64,000 nucleotides of DNA, from positions 3,782,001 to 3,846,000 of the forward strand of contig PZJY01000002.1 of the NCBI GenBank assembly GCA_031472005.1, given 5' to 3'. The translations under genes were made by a program, and so were the position numbers. This document shows, one piece after another, positions 13,901-26,691 of this stretch. The first letter of the stretch is position 1. Every line of letters begins with the position of its first letter. Origin of the DNA: Tetracladium setigerum. Lineage: Eukaryota; Ascomycota; Leotiomycetes; Helotiales. The notes beneath the pieces are model-generated. The model was not told the origin of the DNA, searched no databases, and saw only the letters and a program-made list of their open reading frames with translations.

Positions 13901-16900
13901 GTTCTCCGGCGAAGTACCCTCGTCATTCTACAGTTACCTCATGAATCTTTCCAAAGAGGATCTCATTTTGAGCAGCCGCCTAGTAGTAGATGTACTATCC
14001 TCGGATCTCATGACAGAGGACTCAGATGCCAGCCGCTTCCTCGAGCATATCTTGAAGCTGCTCGACACATATTCTTACTCTTTCGACAAGTGTGATGTAT
14101 TCCTGGCTTTATGCTTGGATATACTCATAGCTTTAGGCCCACGATGGTCCAGTAACGTTACTTTGGAGAAGTTGAAGGAAAATGCATCAATTTTATATAA
14201 TTGGTTCATTAGCAAGGCGTTACCAATTGCCTCACCAGAAATTCAGAAACGCGGTGCTCAACTCCTCCTCCTTCTAGTGCGGATAGATCCAGATTATTCC
14301 GCAGGAACTTCTCTTCCGTCGCCAAGGTCATCACTTTTTGAAATCCTCAAGAAAAAGGACAACTTATCGGTTCAATTTTACGTGGGTATTCACTTACCAG
14401 ATATTTTTGGATACTTTCTTCTGGAGATTCATGAAACGGTCTTCGTCGATATCCTAGAGCTCCTCCCTTCCGACCAAAACTTGATGGAAGGCATCTTTTT
14501 TCGAATGTTTGCGTTAGCGAAACTGGCCGCACGGTGGTCTGGGCTTCTTCGTCGATGTATCTACCACATATTCGAGATACCCGCTAGAATCCCAGGCGCT
14601 GTAAAGCATGCAAGTAAGTGTTTGGAGGATATTGCATCTGCCTTGGAGGTGAATGGGCCACGGGAAATTTTCGACCTCTTTGCACCTCAGCTGCTCTTTA
14701 CATGGACGGAGAACGGCCCAATCCAAGACATTCCTTTCCAAATATTTGGCTTCTCCAGCCTCAAGGAGCTTGTCTTCGTAGCCCAAGAAGAATTCATGGG
14801 ATTGATGGCCATGCGTGCGGAGGATGACCGTGTGGAAGAAATCGTTGAAATCCTTGGCCTAGACCAGTCAACCTTACTTCAAAACTCATTTGCCAAGGTA
14901 ATGGGATATTGTATCGCCCAGGACTCAATACACCACAAGTCAAATGTTTCCAAGAGCTCGACTTTGGAGTCCAAAGTTAGGTCAAAGCTAGGCCAGGGCT
15001 TGTTTTTCGAACTCCTCAATCACCATTTTGTAGAAATTGTGACGTTGATATTTCACACGATGGATGATGAGAACGACGACATAGAGAAATACTTAGAACG
15101 GTCCAAAGATTTCAAATACGCAAGTCAGGCTTTATCCAGCATCAAGAAGCTCAGCTCGTCGAAAACCGCTCTACCTCCGAATCAGCAGCCTTTTTTTAGA
15201 GCAAAGAATTTTACACACCAGATGATTCACTTATGCTCTGTGACAGAGCACAACATTGGCACTCTGTACACCCCAACTTTGGTAACTTACATGGCAAGAC
15301 AGCTTCTTAGCACCGTGCACCCCGCGCTAGGATCCTTGCATAGCTGCTTGATTCTAAGAAAGCTTCGGATTCTCGTTTCATTAGCAGGGGAATCTGCTCT
15401 TGAAGGATATCCGTTGGAAATGCTCCTGCAAGCAATGCGCACTTTTATTGTGGACCCTGAATGCGCCGATGATGCCATTGGGCTGGTCAAATACTTGTTG
15501 ACTCGAGGTGTGGGCCATTTATCGAAAAATCCCTCCTTCGTCGCTGGCCTTGGGATGTTATATCTTGGCTCACTTAGAGTCTTCCTTCAATCTAGTCAAT
15601 CTAGCACTACACAGGAGAGCCAATTCAAAACCACAATGTCCGTAGCACATAAGTTTCGCGAATGGTTCGGTCAATATCTGCAAGACTACGAATCTCCAGG
15701 CATACACGCTGAATTGAAAACGAGATTTCAGAATCTGCTTCAGGCAGCATATCAAGCTGAAGCAGTTGGAAACGCCGACGGTGTATCCGCAGAGAACAAT
15801 TTGCTCCTTCAGCTGTTAAGAGATGGACAGGATGGAGGAAATCTGTTGAATCACTCGTCGCGCAAACTGGCTCTGGAGATGTTATGCTCCAACTTTCGTA
15901 TTCCAAGTTCTTTCCGGGAGGACTTCCTTGGGGCGGATGAGGATTCCACGGAATATGCTGCAATTGTATGGAAGTCATGTATAGGCCAAGCGGTTAGCAA
16001 CAATTATCTTTCCTGGGCTGCACGAGTCCTTGGTCGAGCATTCACGGCATCGGGGCATGTGCGGAACGAACTTCTACAAGAGTCTAGCTTGAAGAGTCTG
16101 GAACACATCTCCGGGGCTCGAGGAGTCAACGGAGATTCGAGGTCGACTATTTTAAAGATTGTGCAAGACCTGACTTTGAACATTGAACAGGCGACGGTCG
16201 GTCTAGGCGAATCTGCCTTGCGTTCCATACTGTCCAACTCAGATGCATCTGTTGCGAGCCCCTATCATACCACCTTGTCGCCGCAACTGTACGCTGCATC
16301 ATTCTGGAAACCGTACAATATCCCTCCTGCGGAACTTCTCAGTAGAGCTGTTGAAGTCCTAGACCCAAATAAAGTCCTTCGCAGAGAAGCCATCGCGGAA
16401 AAGAATTGGCTGCAGAATTTATCCGTCGGCCTTGTTCAATCAGTTCCTGAAGATCACTTACTTTTTGCCCTCGTTCCCATCTTAAAAGGGGTAACGGGAT
16501 TCCCAGAGAGGATCTTCCCATTTATTCTTCATCTTGTCCTGACGGCATCAACAGGAGATCCCCATTTCTCAAAAGTGCAACTGTCAAAGTCTTTCAATGA
16601 CTGGCTCACTCCAGGTGACGCAGCAAGCAGTCAAAATCTCAAGATTCTGCTTAACGCTATACTATACCTCCGTACCCAGCCTGTGCCCGGCGAGAAATCA
16701 TCTGCACAGCGTGCACATTGGCTGGATATTGACTATCTCTTGGCTGCAAAATCTGCCACGAGCTGTGGAATGCACAAAACCGCTCTTCTGTTCGTTGAAG
16801 ATTTTGTTTCGGAGTCCGTAAAGGCATCAAGGCGCTCGTCTACAATCACAGAGTCACCAAAATTACCGAACGAAGTCCTTCTGACTATATTTGAGAACAT

Positions 16901-19900
16901 CGACGATCCCGACATGTATTATGGAGTGCAGCAACCGGCCACACTACAATCCATTCTCGCGCGATTCGAGTACGAGAAAGACGGCCCCAAAACCCTTGCA
17001 TTCCGGGGGGCTCAATACGATAGTCACATCCGGAGAGCAGCGGAAGGAGCTTCACACGATCTTTCATCTTTGGTGAAATCATTGGACATTCTCAGTTTGA
17101 GTGGCTTGTCACACTCTCTCCTACAAAGCCAACAAAATGTTGGCATGACTGCCACGTCTCTCGACTCCATGTTCCGGACAGCCAGAAAACTCGAACAATG
17201 GGATATTCCGGTGCCTCCTACTCACAACAGTAACGCCATTACTCTGTACAAGGCATTTCAAGCTGTTCACACATCATTAAGCCGGTCAGAGATCACTGTC
17301 GCTCTTAATGATGGTCTTGAAAAAACAATGCGAAATCTTGTTCGAGGTAACTTGAGTGCTAATGCACTGCACGAGTCGCTTCAGACGCTTGCATCTCTCA
17401 CGGAAATGGATGAAATATTGAGCACCCAGTGCTCAGAAGAGTTCGAGGAATTATTGTCCAGATTTGAAGAGCGATCTGACTGGATGAAAACAGGAAGGTT
17501 CGGACATAATATTCTGGTTCACAAGGAACACGCTAACACTTCCAGATTTGACGATATTACTCCGATCTTATCTTGCCGAGGAACTACTCTAAGCACAGTA
17601 AGCCAGCGTAAAAGACTCCATAACATCATGAGTGTCCCTCTACTTGATACTCGGGTAGTTGAAGTAAAGTGTGCGTTGCTTTCATCCAAACTCAACCGCG
17701 CCCACAATGCGTTGCAGGAATCTTTGTCGCTTGCAACTTCCATGATGGATCTCATCAAACCCTGCGCCGATCTCAAGCTGAGGGTTGAAGTTGCAATCCA
17801 TGCCGAAGCTGCTAATACGCTCTGGGATCAAGGAGAAATGACCTCATCGATCAGTATGCTGCAGGCTCTAGACAATGCAGCGCTATTGAAGGAACAAACA
17901 ATAGCGGTAGGAAGATCAAATCTACTCTGGAGAATAGGATATCAAGTATCTGTTGCCCGCCTCGAAGCGCCTGACCGAATCCTGGAAAAATACTTGAAAC
18001 CTGCCCTCAAGGAACTCAGTGGGAAGACGAAAGGCGACGAAGCAGGGCAGGTATTTCATCAATTTGCCACTTTTTGCGACCAACAGCTCCAGGATCCCGG
18101 CAGTCTCGAAGATCTCGAACGTCTTCAGCGGCTCAGAAATAACAAAGGGGATGAAGTCGAACAGTTTGAAAAGCTCATTAAATCTACAACCTCTGAGTCC
18201 AAGAGGAAAGGTTACCGGAGGCTCAAAGACAAAGCAAAGACTTGGCTTGACATCGATGAGGGAGAACTCCAACGCCATATTGCAAGCAGAGAAGAATTAC
18301 TACGGGCATGTCTGGAGAACTACCTTCTCGCTCTTAGTGCATCCGATGATCATGATGGCAATGCCCTCAGATTCTCCAACTTATGGCTTGGAAATTCTGA
18401 AAACCAATCATCAAATAATGCCGTTTCGAAACACCTTGCTCAAGTTCCCAGTCGAAAGTTTGCTCGACTTATGAATCAACTCACATCTCGGCTGCAGGAT
18501 AGTCCTTCGTCGTTCCAGGGGCTACTCTACGGACTCGTCAAGCGCATCAGCCAAGAGCATCCTTACCATGGAATGTATCAGATCTATTCCAGTGCCAAAT
18601 CCATGCCCAATAAGCAGGACGAGTCAGCGATTTCACGCCATAAGACAACAATGAAATTGACCAAAGATTTCCAAACCTCCAGTGTGGCTTCAATTTGGCG
18701 TGCTCTAAATGTCACAAATGATGCCTACTGTCTACTTGCTGCCGAATCAAACACCCAATACAAACAATCACGGAGGTTTCAATTGGATTTTTCAATTGCA
18801 GCCATGAAACTCCAGAGTTTATTGAAGAGTTATCCCGTACCTTCTCCAACGATGAATGTGCCTCTGGCCGCGAATCTGGACTACTCCAACGTGCCCAAGA
18901 TGCGCAAGTTCGACGGCCAATTCACGATTGCCGGAGGTGTCAGCTCACCCAAGATTCTGACTGCCATTGCTAACAACGGAGCACGGTTCAAACAACTGGT
19001 ACTATCAACCCTTTTTTATCTTCTATGTCTTTGCTAACCCGCTTATAGGTCAAGGGAGGCAATGATGATCTGCGACAGGATGCAATCATGGAACAAGTTT
19101 TCGAACAAGTCAACGAGCTACTCAAGGGCAACAGGGCAACGCGGCAGCGAAACCTGACCATTAGGACGTACAAAGTACTACCCTTAACTTCGTCAGCTGG
19201 CGTGATCGAGTTTGTAGCCGATACGAAACCCCTTCACGACTACTTAATTCCAGCTCACGAGCGATACAACCCAAAGGATATGAAATCAACGGATTGTCGC
19301 AAAGAAATTTTCGAAGTGCAGGGGAAATCTGTTGATATTAGGATTGCCAAGTTCCGAAGTGTCATCCGCAAATTCCAGCCTGTAATGCGCTACTTCTTCA
19401 CAGAAAATTTTACGGACCCCGATGATTGGTTTGCGAGACGTCTGGCCTACACAAGAAGCACAGCTGCAATATCAATCCTTGGTCATGTTCTTGGCCTTGG
19501 AGACAGACACGGTCAAAATATTCTTCTCGACGAGAAAAGTGGGGAGGTAGTACACATTGATCTTGGCATTGCCTTCGAGATGGGTCGGGTTCTTCAAGTA
19601 CCTGAGATTGTTCCATTCCGATTGACTCGTGACATTGTGGATGGTATGGGAATTACCAAGACAGAAGGAGTCTTCCGTCGTTGCTGTGAATTTACATTGG
19701 AGGCTCTGCGGAAGGAAGTCTACAGTATCATGACCATCTTGGATGTTCTTCGATATGATCCTCTTTATAGTTGGTCGATCTCGCCCGTGCGGTTGGCGAA
19801 GTTACAGGAAGAACAAAGTGCTATGCCTCAGATCCAGGTGGACAACCCGAACGAGCCAGCGAAGCGTTCAGTGAATGAGCCAGGAGAGGCCGATCGTGCG

Positions 19901-20076
19901 CTTACTGTTGTGAACAAGAAGCTCTCAAAGACGCTGAGTGTGACTGCTACGGTCAATGATCTTATCAATCAGGCGAGCGATGAGCGGAATCTAGCACTGT
20001 TATTTGGAGGTATGTTCTCTTGTCCCTTTGTGACCGCGCGAGTACTAACTTTACAGGATGGGCTGCATATGCTTGA
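10900..20076 (+). CDS. TEL1: Serine/threonine-protein kinase TEL1 (ATM family)
   Basis: PI3K-like checkpoint kinase for double-strand breaks and telomere maintenance, acting in the nucleus with the MRX/MRN complex. Exons are 10900-10990, 11052-11082 (31 nt), 11153-12529, 12578-12915, 12970-18998, 19049-20009 and 20057-20076. They sum to exactly 2948 aa. The N-terminus carries a TAN-like motif (IKDRTESMKALRDLF), assembled across the first two introns. Most of the protein is HEAT/FAT solenoid. The kinase domain begins near residue 2620, with the catalytic LGDRHGQNILL at about 2773 and the HIDLG metal loop at about 2792. The 20-nt last exon supplies the conserved FATC end, GGWAAYA. Lengths and motifs match fungal Tel1. 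A 31-nt exon and a 20-nt exon make this gene easy to mis-annotate. Confidence 0.93.
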
Positions 20077-21405
20077 GAATATATTTGCTTTATATATTTT
20101 AGTGTGCAAAAAGAAGAGGGATATACTCTTCGATGCTACAATGGGGATAAAGTAAGAACAAGATCGGCCTATGACCTACGTATTATGTAGTAAATATAAT
20201 GTCGATGGTGGTAAGGAGGGCATGAGATGAAAGAAGAAGAAACGATTGGAGAAAATGCATTACTTCAAGGCTATTATTCTTTCCAGCGATTTGACAGCCA
20301 TACTGAACGAGCTAGACCTGCAGCCATACCATGAGATGCTTGACTCTCGCCCTTGTTCCTGCATCCATCTCATCTATTTCGACAACCCAAAGCCTCACGT
20401 GGTGCTACACAGCCTCGCGTGAGCAGCTTGGATCTTAAACTTTGCAGATATCCCGCCCAGCCAATGTGCTTTGCACATCCGTCCTACGTACTGTGCTTGA
20501 GGGATTTTATAAACAGCAGAATATCTTCCAAGGCGACGACAGTTCTGACTCTCTGAGGAAGTTGCCACTCCTACACCCGATGAGCAGCAAATGGACACTT
20601 TGAATCAGAGGCAGACATCCGATATAAAACGTAAAGACCGCCCAGCTTTCTTTTAACAGAGGTAACACGGGCCTAGATGAGTGGGTATGGACAAGTCGCT
20701 TAACAGCCTAAGCTTTTGCGGCATCGACCTTGTTATGACCGTTGTTGTTTCCGGTAGCGAATAGGGGCTCGCTATGTCGCATCGTGGAGGTCGCTTGCTT
20801 CTGATTCGCCACCGCCCAACAACAGCATCGAAAATGTAAGGCAACGGAAGTGTGTCTCGTTAATTTCCGCCCTTCTGATATTATCAGGTTTGAAGTCTAA
20901 GGAACTTTGAGTCCTGATGGATTTATGTATTTTGTATTTGTTTTGTATGACAACAACCACAATTTCATGGATTCGGGATCCGATGCTTCAGTTTCAGGAA
21001 TTGTCGTCCATTTGGCGACCTGCACTTCAAAAATGAAGTATGAATCAACACCCAACGCTCGAAGGATGGTAGCGCAACCTATCCTCAAAAATTTACCTAT
21101 TCCCAATGCCCGATGACACCCATCCTTCGAGCGCAGCCACCACAGATTGTATACGAAGGCAGACACTCTGCAAGTTGCAAAACAGCCTCATCAGCACAAG
21201 GGGTGGGCAAGCCAATCTAAGAGATCAACGGCCAGAAGTGCCCCCGTTAGGGGCGTCGGTCTTCTCATGGGCGTCTCCAGGCACCATTTTATCTGGTGAC
21301 TGGTCTGTTGCTCGAGTGATGTCGTCTGAGCAGTGTATAAAACAAACTCGTCACGCATTGACTGCTTGAGTATCTTCCAAAAGCAATACCAAACATATCA
21401 ACATT
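20077..21405. other. intergenic, TEL1 3' flank and upstream region of the membrane protein gene
   Basis: About 1.3 kb with only short spurious frames. The right end holds a TATA-like box and the start context of the next gene. Confidence 0.6.
21336..21342 (+). promoter_or_regulatory. TATA box of the 657-aa membrane protein gene
   Basis: TATAAAA lies 64 nt upstream of the ATG in a sensible position for a short 5' leader. Seen directly; function is inferred. Confidence 0.5.
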
Positions 21406-23379
21406 ATGCGTTTCTACGTTTCGATACTCGTCCCGCTGGGGCTTCTCCACATCCTACCAGGTGTGCTTGGTTTACACCGCGACAAGTGCGCCGCAGACAT
21501 CACACATAAGCTTCAAAATGGATCGCTCAAGTACGACGACGCTATTTTCTACCGCCACGGAACGATCATTATGTCCGATATCAGCAATATCGAGTTAACC
21601 ATTAGTGGATGCGAGGCACAATGCGGAAGCACATTCAACTGGTACGACGATATAGGACCTCGACTCACAACCTGGCTTATTCCAGTGGTCCTCCTCATCG
21701 GTAACTTGTGCCTCGCGACTCTCGGCAAACCGAACTCCTTGTCTACAATCATACATCTCCTTGGAGATCCCATCGATTCTCTGTGGTCTCTCTTGACGAA
21801 GTTGGAATCCTGGAATCGGTGTTGGGATTTGGCAGAACATCTCTCCAATACGGGTGCAGCACACAAGGACCATGTACGAGATCGTGGGACAATTCTTGCA
21901 GCAATACAAGAGCTGGAAGGGCCTGGATCCGATCCAGCAGAAACATACACGCGCATCATCGACAATTCCACCTTAGACAACGATGATCCTGCACGTCCAC
22001 GCCTTCATCACCTCTGCCGAGAAATCGCAAATGAACTCTCAGACTCCAGTACCAACGAGCTTCCAAGGGCAGTTCTCGCCATCATGTCATATATTTTTGC
22101 GATCTTAAGCGCCTTTGTTGAGGCAATCGGTGGGAAGGGTTCCAGTCAGCCCGGTGGGCGAATCGCATCCGCGATCTTTCTTTCTTGGCTTCTTCCAATT
22201 ATTATGCTCAGCAACACGATTGGAAGTTTCACATCTCGACGGACATTGGTCAGGATATTAGAACGCTTTGCAAAAGCAACGAAACCAGTTCTGGGACAGC
22301 AGAGCGTAATCCCAATATCGCCATCTGAACCAAAGGCTTCTCGCTCTCCTATCAGATTCGGAAGGCAAAGTCGTGGTTCAGAACGATCAGAATCTATCTC
22401 GTCCTCCTCCCCAAAAATGTTCGGACTATCACCACCCATGAACCCCATGGTTTCAATTATCGGCCCAGATCACGGTCTCCACCCTTCTCAACACATGCGC
22501 AAACCATCAGCCGAAACTGACTACCTCGACCTCCAAGTCTTCTCTCAAGATCGACCATCAACCCTCTTCGGTCACACCTCCAGCACCTACACCTCATTCG
22601 ACAACGCCCAACCCTGGTTCGGTGGAATCTACACCTACCAATCCTCCAAACGTCTCTTCACCGTCTCTCCCTTCCGCAAACGCGCACACTACCCTATCAC
22701 TCTCCTCTTCGTCGCCTCGCTCCCCATTTTCGCTGCCAGCGCAACCGCTTTCCTCGTCCTCTGGTACACACCTACAGTCGGTCTAACATGTCGCCACGTA
22801 CCGTTGCTCATGATAACCCTTCTCTGGATCATTAGCACCACCATCGGCCATGTAACCTGGAAGACCATCGCCACAGGCCGATATCACTGGATGATTGTAC
22901 TGTTCAAAGACACATTCATCGCTCTCCCCTCTCTCCTCCTCATCTTCCTCATGTCCTCCGGCATCTTCAACTCATGCTACTGCTGGTCCTCCGTCTGGTC
23001 TCGCGGCTCCGACGCCTACATACAGCTAGAACCAGATAAGGATCGCAAACATCTCGCGGAAACACTCTATCCTGCGTTTGTGTGGGGATGTTTGGGTTTT
23101 CAGGCCGTTGTGTTTTTCGTTTGTTTGCGCCTTTCGAAGAGAGGGAGGGGCATGATGAGGAAAGATGAGAAGACTAAGATGAAGGACTTTTGGAGTGTGC
23201 ATAGGGGTGTTGAGGGGGAGGAGGAACAGCAGGGGAGGTGGAGGAGGAAATCTTCCGCTTCTCCTAGGGAGAAGGGGAGGGCGAGTGTTAGTGTGAGTGT
23301 TAGAGGGAGTGGTGATGATATGGAGATGTTACCACCGGCTGCGGTGAGCCCGGAAGCGCATCCGTTTTTGAAGAGGTAG
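21406..23379 (+). CDS. uncharacterised multi-pass membrane protein with signal peptide
   Basis: Single-exon gene for 657 aa. It opens with a secretory signal (about residues 1-22, ending VLGLH). A short luminal or extracellular segment with conserved-looking cysteines follows (CAADI, SGCEAQCG). A membrane helix (WLIPVVLLIGNLCLATLG) comes next, then a loop and a second hydrophobic group near 225-275. A Ser/Pro-rich, probably cytosolic linker covers about 300-420. A C-terminal cluster of helices follows (LLFVASLPIFAASATAFLVL, PLLMITLLWIISTTIG, and two more), and the tail is very basic with KR/KEK runs. I do not recognise a family with an assigned function; it resembles fungal-specific integral membrane proteins annotated as hypothetical. 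It converges on the ferric reductase gene downstream. Confidence 0.8.
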   Translation: MRFYVSILVPLGLLHILPGVLGLHRDKCAADITHKLQNGSLKYDDAIFYRHGTIIMSDISNIELTISGCEAQCGSTFNWYDDIGPRLTTWLIPVVLLIGNLCLATLGKPNSLSTIIHLLGDPIDSLWSLLTKLESWNRCWDLAEHLSNTGAAHKDHVRDRGTILAAIQELEGPGSDPAETYTRIIDNSTLDNDDPARPRLHHLCREIANELSDSSTNELPRAVLAIMSYIFAILSAFVEAIGGKGSSQPGGRIASAIFLSWLLPIIMLSNTIGSFTSRRTLVRILERFAKATKPVLGQQSVIPISPSEPKASRSPIRFGRQSRGSERSESISSSSPKMFGLSPPMNPMVSIIGPDHGLHPSQHMRKPSAETDYLDLQVFSQDRPSTLFGHTSSTYTSFDNAQPWFGGIYTYQSSKRLFTVSPFRKRAHYPITLLFVASLPIFAASATAFLVLWYTPTVGLTCRHVPLLMITLLWIISTTIGHVTWKTIATGRYHWMIVLFKDTFIALPSLLLIFLMSSGIFNSCYCWSSVWSRGSDAYIQLEPDKDRKHLAETLYPAFVWGCLGFQAVVFFVCLRLSKRGRGMMRKDEKTKMKDFWSVHRGVEGEEEQQGRWRRKSSASPREKGRASVSVSVRGSGDDMEMLPPAAVSPEAHPFLKR

Positions 23380-23753
23380 CTGTGAGGAATTGTATTTGTA
23401 CTTGTTTTGTTTGTTTTGAGCGGACGCATTTTTGGGTATCTGGGGCAGGTTTTTTAAGCGAGCATGGTTTGGAATAGACTTTTCGAGCAACTTCGAATAC
23501 ATCTTCTGCGTGATAAGGCTGAACGCCTGATTTGTAGTCTCAATGCTAGTCATATCTATGAAGTAGCTGGAACGTGCGAGGAGTTTACAAATATCAATAA
23601 TATATCGCTAACACTCCAAGACGGAGTGTCAGATCAAATTCTATTCCAACTGATGCACGCTAATTAAACATCTTCAAATCAACCCAAGTTCTATGTGTGT
23701 ATATATGCATCTCCAAATATGCTGCATGCAAATGCGAAGGCCAAAATCAAAAA
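23380..23753. other. convergent intergenic region
   Basis: Holds the 3' ends of the membrane protein gene (plus) and the ferric reductase gene (minus). No coding signal. Confidence 0.6.
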
Positions 23754-26367
23754 TCACCAATTAAAGCTCTCCTCAAAATATTCCACCTTTCCGTACCCCC
23801 TCCCCAACAACCCCACAACAGCTTTCCTCGCATCATCAGCCATCCTCCCGGGGCCACACGCCACCACCGCCAAACCCTCACCAAACCCAGCCTCCTTGGC
23901 AGCTTCAACCACTTCCCTTGTGACATTTGGCCTCCCTCTCTGCACCTTGACGCCTTTCCTGCCAACACCACTCCCCGCCAACTCACCCGTCACGTATGCG
24001 GAGATAGCTAATCTCTCATCGCCTACCAGACCCCGGAAATCAACTTCTAGAGTTTCGTTCAGGAATTCCTCTTCTCGAACGGCCCAGAGAATCTGCACCC
24101 GTTCAGTTTTGGAGGAGGACGACTCCAGGAGGAGAGAGAGATAGGAGAGGGGAACGGCGATGCCGGCGCCGCCGACGATGAAGAGAATGTTGGGGAAGAG
24201 GTGGAAAGGTTGGGTTTCGCCGTACGGGCCGTCGATCAGAACACGATGCGTGGTTGGGGAGTGGAGAGCGGAGGTGCGAAGGCGGGAGGTGAAGCCATTG
24301 TAGGGGCGGATGAGGAATGTGAGGGTTGATGGAGGAGCGGTAGGAGATGATTTAAGGAGGGTTTCGGATTCGTAGGACGTGTTGTAGGAGGAGGGTGTGT
24401 TTAGTTGATCGTGTTGATCTGAGAATGGATGGGGTGGGGACATAGTGCCATGCGATGCATGTGTCGTGGTCGGGGTGAGAGTAAGTTCGAGGGCGGATGT
24501 TGAAGAGGGCGTTGCGTAGCTGAGTGTGAAAGGGTGGCTTTCCCAGATTTGAAGCGTGTTGAGAGAGCTGATGTAGTAGAATGTGCCAGGACGAGGGCGG
24601 ATGAAGGACGTTGAGTAGGGGATTGTAAGGCGGACCATGTTAGAATCCGGATTATATGTCGTTACTGCCTTTGTGGACCAGAAGCGAAGGTTGAACAGGA
24701 GGATTCGAAGGAGGCGGAGACATCGATCAGATATCCAGATGAAAAAACAGGGGTATAAAAACCAGTTGTAGATGCCGTTAAAAATTTCGACATGACTGAT
24801 TGCATGAGCATGGGATGTACTTCGGGAGTGGGGGTACTCACAACCACATTGTTACAAGAACTCCAACAGAGAGGATAATATGAACGAGGAGGAAAGTCTC
24901 ATAATAGTTTCTGCGAATGCCGTAGATAGAGAAACAACATATTCCCGTCATGAAAATGGTGGCCTGCTTGCTGTTAAATGGAGTACACCAACAACGAGAC
25001 AAGGACTTACCAAAACACCGTTCCAGAAATATGTTTTGAGAAGGTAGTGGTAGAAAAAGGCCCACATAGAGGAGAATGAAGTCCCATCTGTTCAAATGTT
25101 AGGTGGCAATCGCTGGCAAGGCTTTCATGGACATACCTTTAACGATCATATATGTATAGGCGACCGAATGTATGATGGCTTCGACAGTTGCAACTCTCGC
25201 GACCCAACGATGGAAATTGTTGTATGTCGCAAAGTCCCAGCCAGTGAGCCACATCAAAGTATTATTTCTAATACCAAACACCCAAATCAGAAGCAAGTTG
25301 GCAGTCGATATGATTCCTGTTCGGTCTGCCACATATCGCCACAATTGGGCTGATACATCCTGCCAACTTTTGTGGTATCAGTACAAGAGAAAGCCGCTTA
25401 GGATTTCCATGAGACTTACTATAGGTTGTCTTGGAAAACACGGTAGCTCGCTGAACATAAGACGATGTTGAGAATAACAAAAGCCGCAATAGTGATGCTC
25501 TGGATTCTGGTCGGGATGGTGGCCCACCAACTGATGTTTTGAGATCGAGTGTAACCAAATGTTGCAGGGACGGTTATGTATCTTTTCAATAACGTGTATG
25601 GGACACTGAAGATATGCTTGGGATCATTAGAGGATGATCCCGCTGGTCCATCAGGGTCGCTATCTGGAACTCGCTGCCATTTCTGTTCCTGGTCTGCGAT
25701 GTATTTTGCAAAGTGCGAGGTCAAGCCAATGATGATTACCACAAACCAGAAAACATACATGGATATACTTTTTTGAATTTTAGTCATGTTTGAGGTACAC
25801 TTTGGGGTGGAGCTTACCCATAAGCAATGTGAATAAATGTCTCAAAATATGCAGCATCCTAGACCTCGTGATCAACACCAGCAAATTTTGGAAATCGAGG
25901 AAGAAGAAACTTACCAAAGTATGCCAACAAAGCTGGAAATAAACATTACTTGGTAATACGACTTCGCTGACGAATGGCCCAACGTTGGGATACCCGGTCT
26001 CACGTCCCACGCGCCTCAAACTCTCCACATCGGCGTCACTGTACTTCTCCACGATCGAAAACGGAGTCGCAGTGACATTTGCACGCCAGTGACACGAGTC
26101 GGTGAATGACTGTATCCCCTCTGTCCTCTCTTTCTCGGAACAGTTCAAGAGGGTACAAAGATACAAAGAGGTCGTTGCTATTTCATTCACACATCTGCAT
26201 GTGTTAGGGGAACAAGTCTGACCGGTCTGGGCGTTGGTGGCATTGAACCGGACGCCTTGGAGGGCGAGCTCGCATGATCGGAAGCAGAATTCACCGGGGG
26301 TGTATTGTGCTGTTGCGAGAAGGGGGAAGCAACAGCTTAGGAGGAGTAGAAGATGTATGAGTATCAT
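23754..26367 (-). CDS. Ferric/cupric reductase, FRE family transmembrane component
   Basis: Plasma-membrane flavocytochrome that passes electrons from NADPH through FAD and two hemes to extracellular Fe(III) or Cu(II). Seven exons (26367-25915, 25858-25818, 25767-25420, 25366-25137, 25087-25011, 24963-24842, 24795-23754) sum to 770 aa. A signal peptide (MILIHLLLLLSCCFPLLATA) and a Cys-rich extracellular domain come first. The two heme His pairs show the family's H-x13-H spacing: H333/H347 and H411/H425. The second pair is completed across intron 6. The C-terminal cytosolic part has the FAD motif HPFTLS, a GPYG nucleotide-binding turn, a glycine-rich FIVGGAGIAVPLSYL, and the terminal ACGPGRMADDARK. 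Exon 2 is only 41 nt. A GATA-type iron element sits upstream, matching a role in iron uptake. FRE specificity (iron or copper) cannot be told from sequence. Confidence 0.92.
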
Positions 26368-26425
26368 GGGTGCTAAGCGTTTGAAGGACGGCCATAAACA
26401 TTGGATTTGAAGATGCGAGGTAATC

Positions 26426-26434
26426 TTATCAGAT
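26426..26434 (-). promoter_or_regulatory. candidate siderophore-regulator (SRE/SreA) GATA element
   Basis: On the minus strand the bases read ATCTGATAA, an exact match to the consensus ATCWGATAA bound by fungal iron-sensing GATA repressors. It lies 58 nt before the ferric reductase start codon, on the same strand. The match is seen directly; binding is inferred. Confidence 0.6.
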
Positions 26435-26677
26435 CAAGATTTGGAGAAGTTTTGTGGGCGGTGATTGAAGGCAGGGTCACCTGACACTTGCAGAAGTGGG
26501 ATATGGGATGATGACTGTCGCATGGCATGTTCCTTCGGTTCATTGCCATCATTACGGTCAGACGGAAAGAAGAGAACAACTCCGAGAGCGTACGGATTTA
26601 TTAAAGATGGGAATGAACCGAAAGTTTATGTTTCAGTGATCTAGTCGAAACTAGTCGAGGCAGTTTCCAACGGTCCC

Positions 26678-26691
26678 AAATCACGTGATTT
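26678..26691. promoter_or_regulatory. 14-bp palindrome with CACGTG core
   Basis: AAATCACGTGATTT is a perfect palindrome about 310 nt upstream of the ferric reductase. CACGTG is the E-box core of bHLH factors. No partner can be named from the sequence. Confidence 0.4.
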
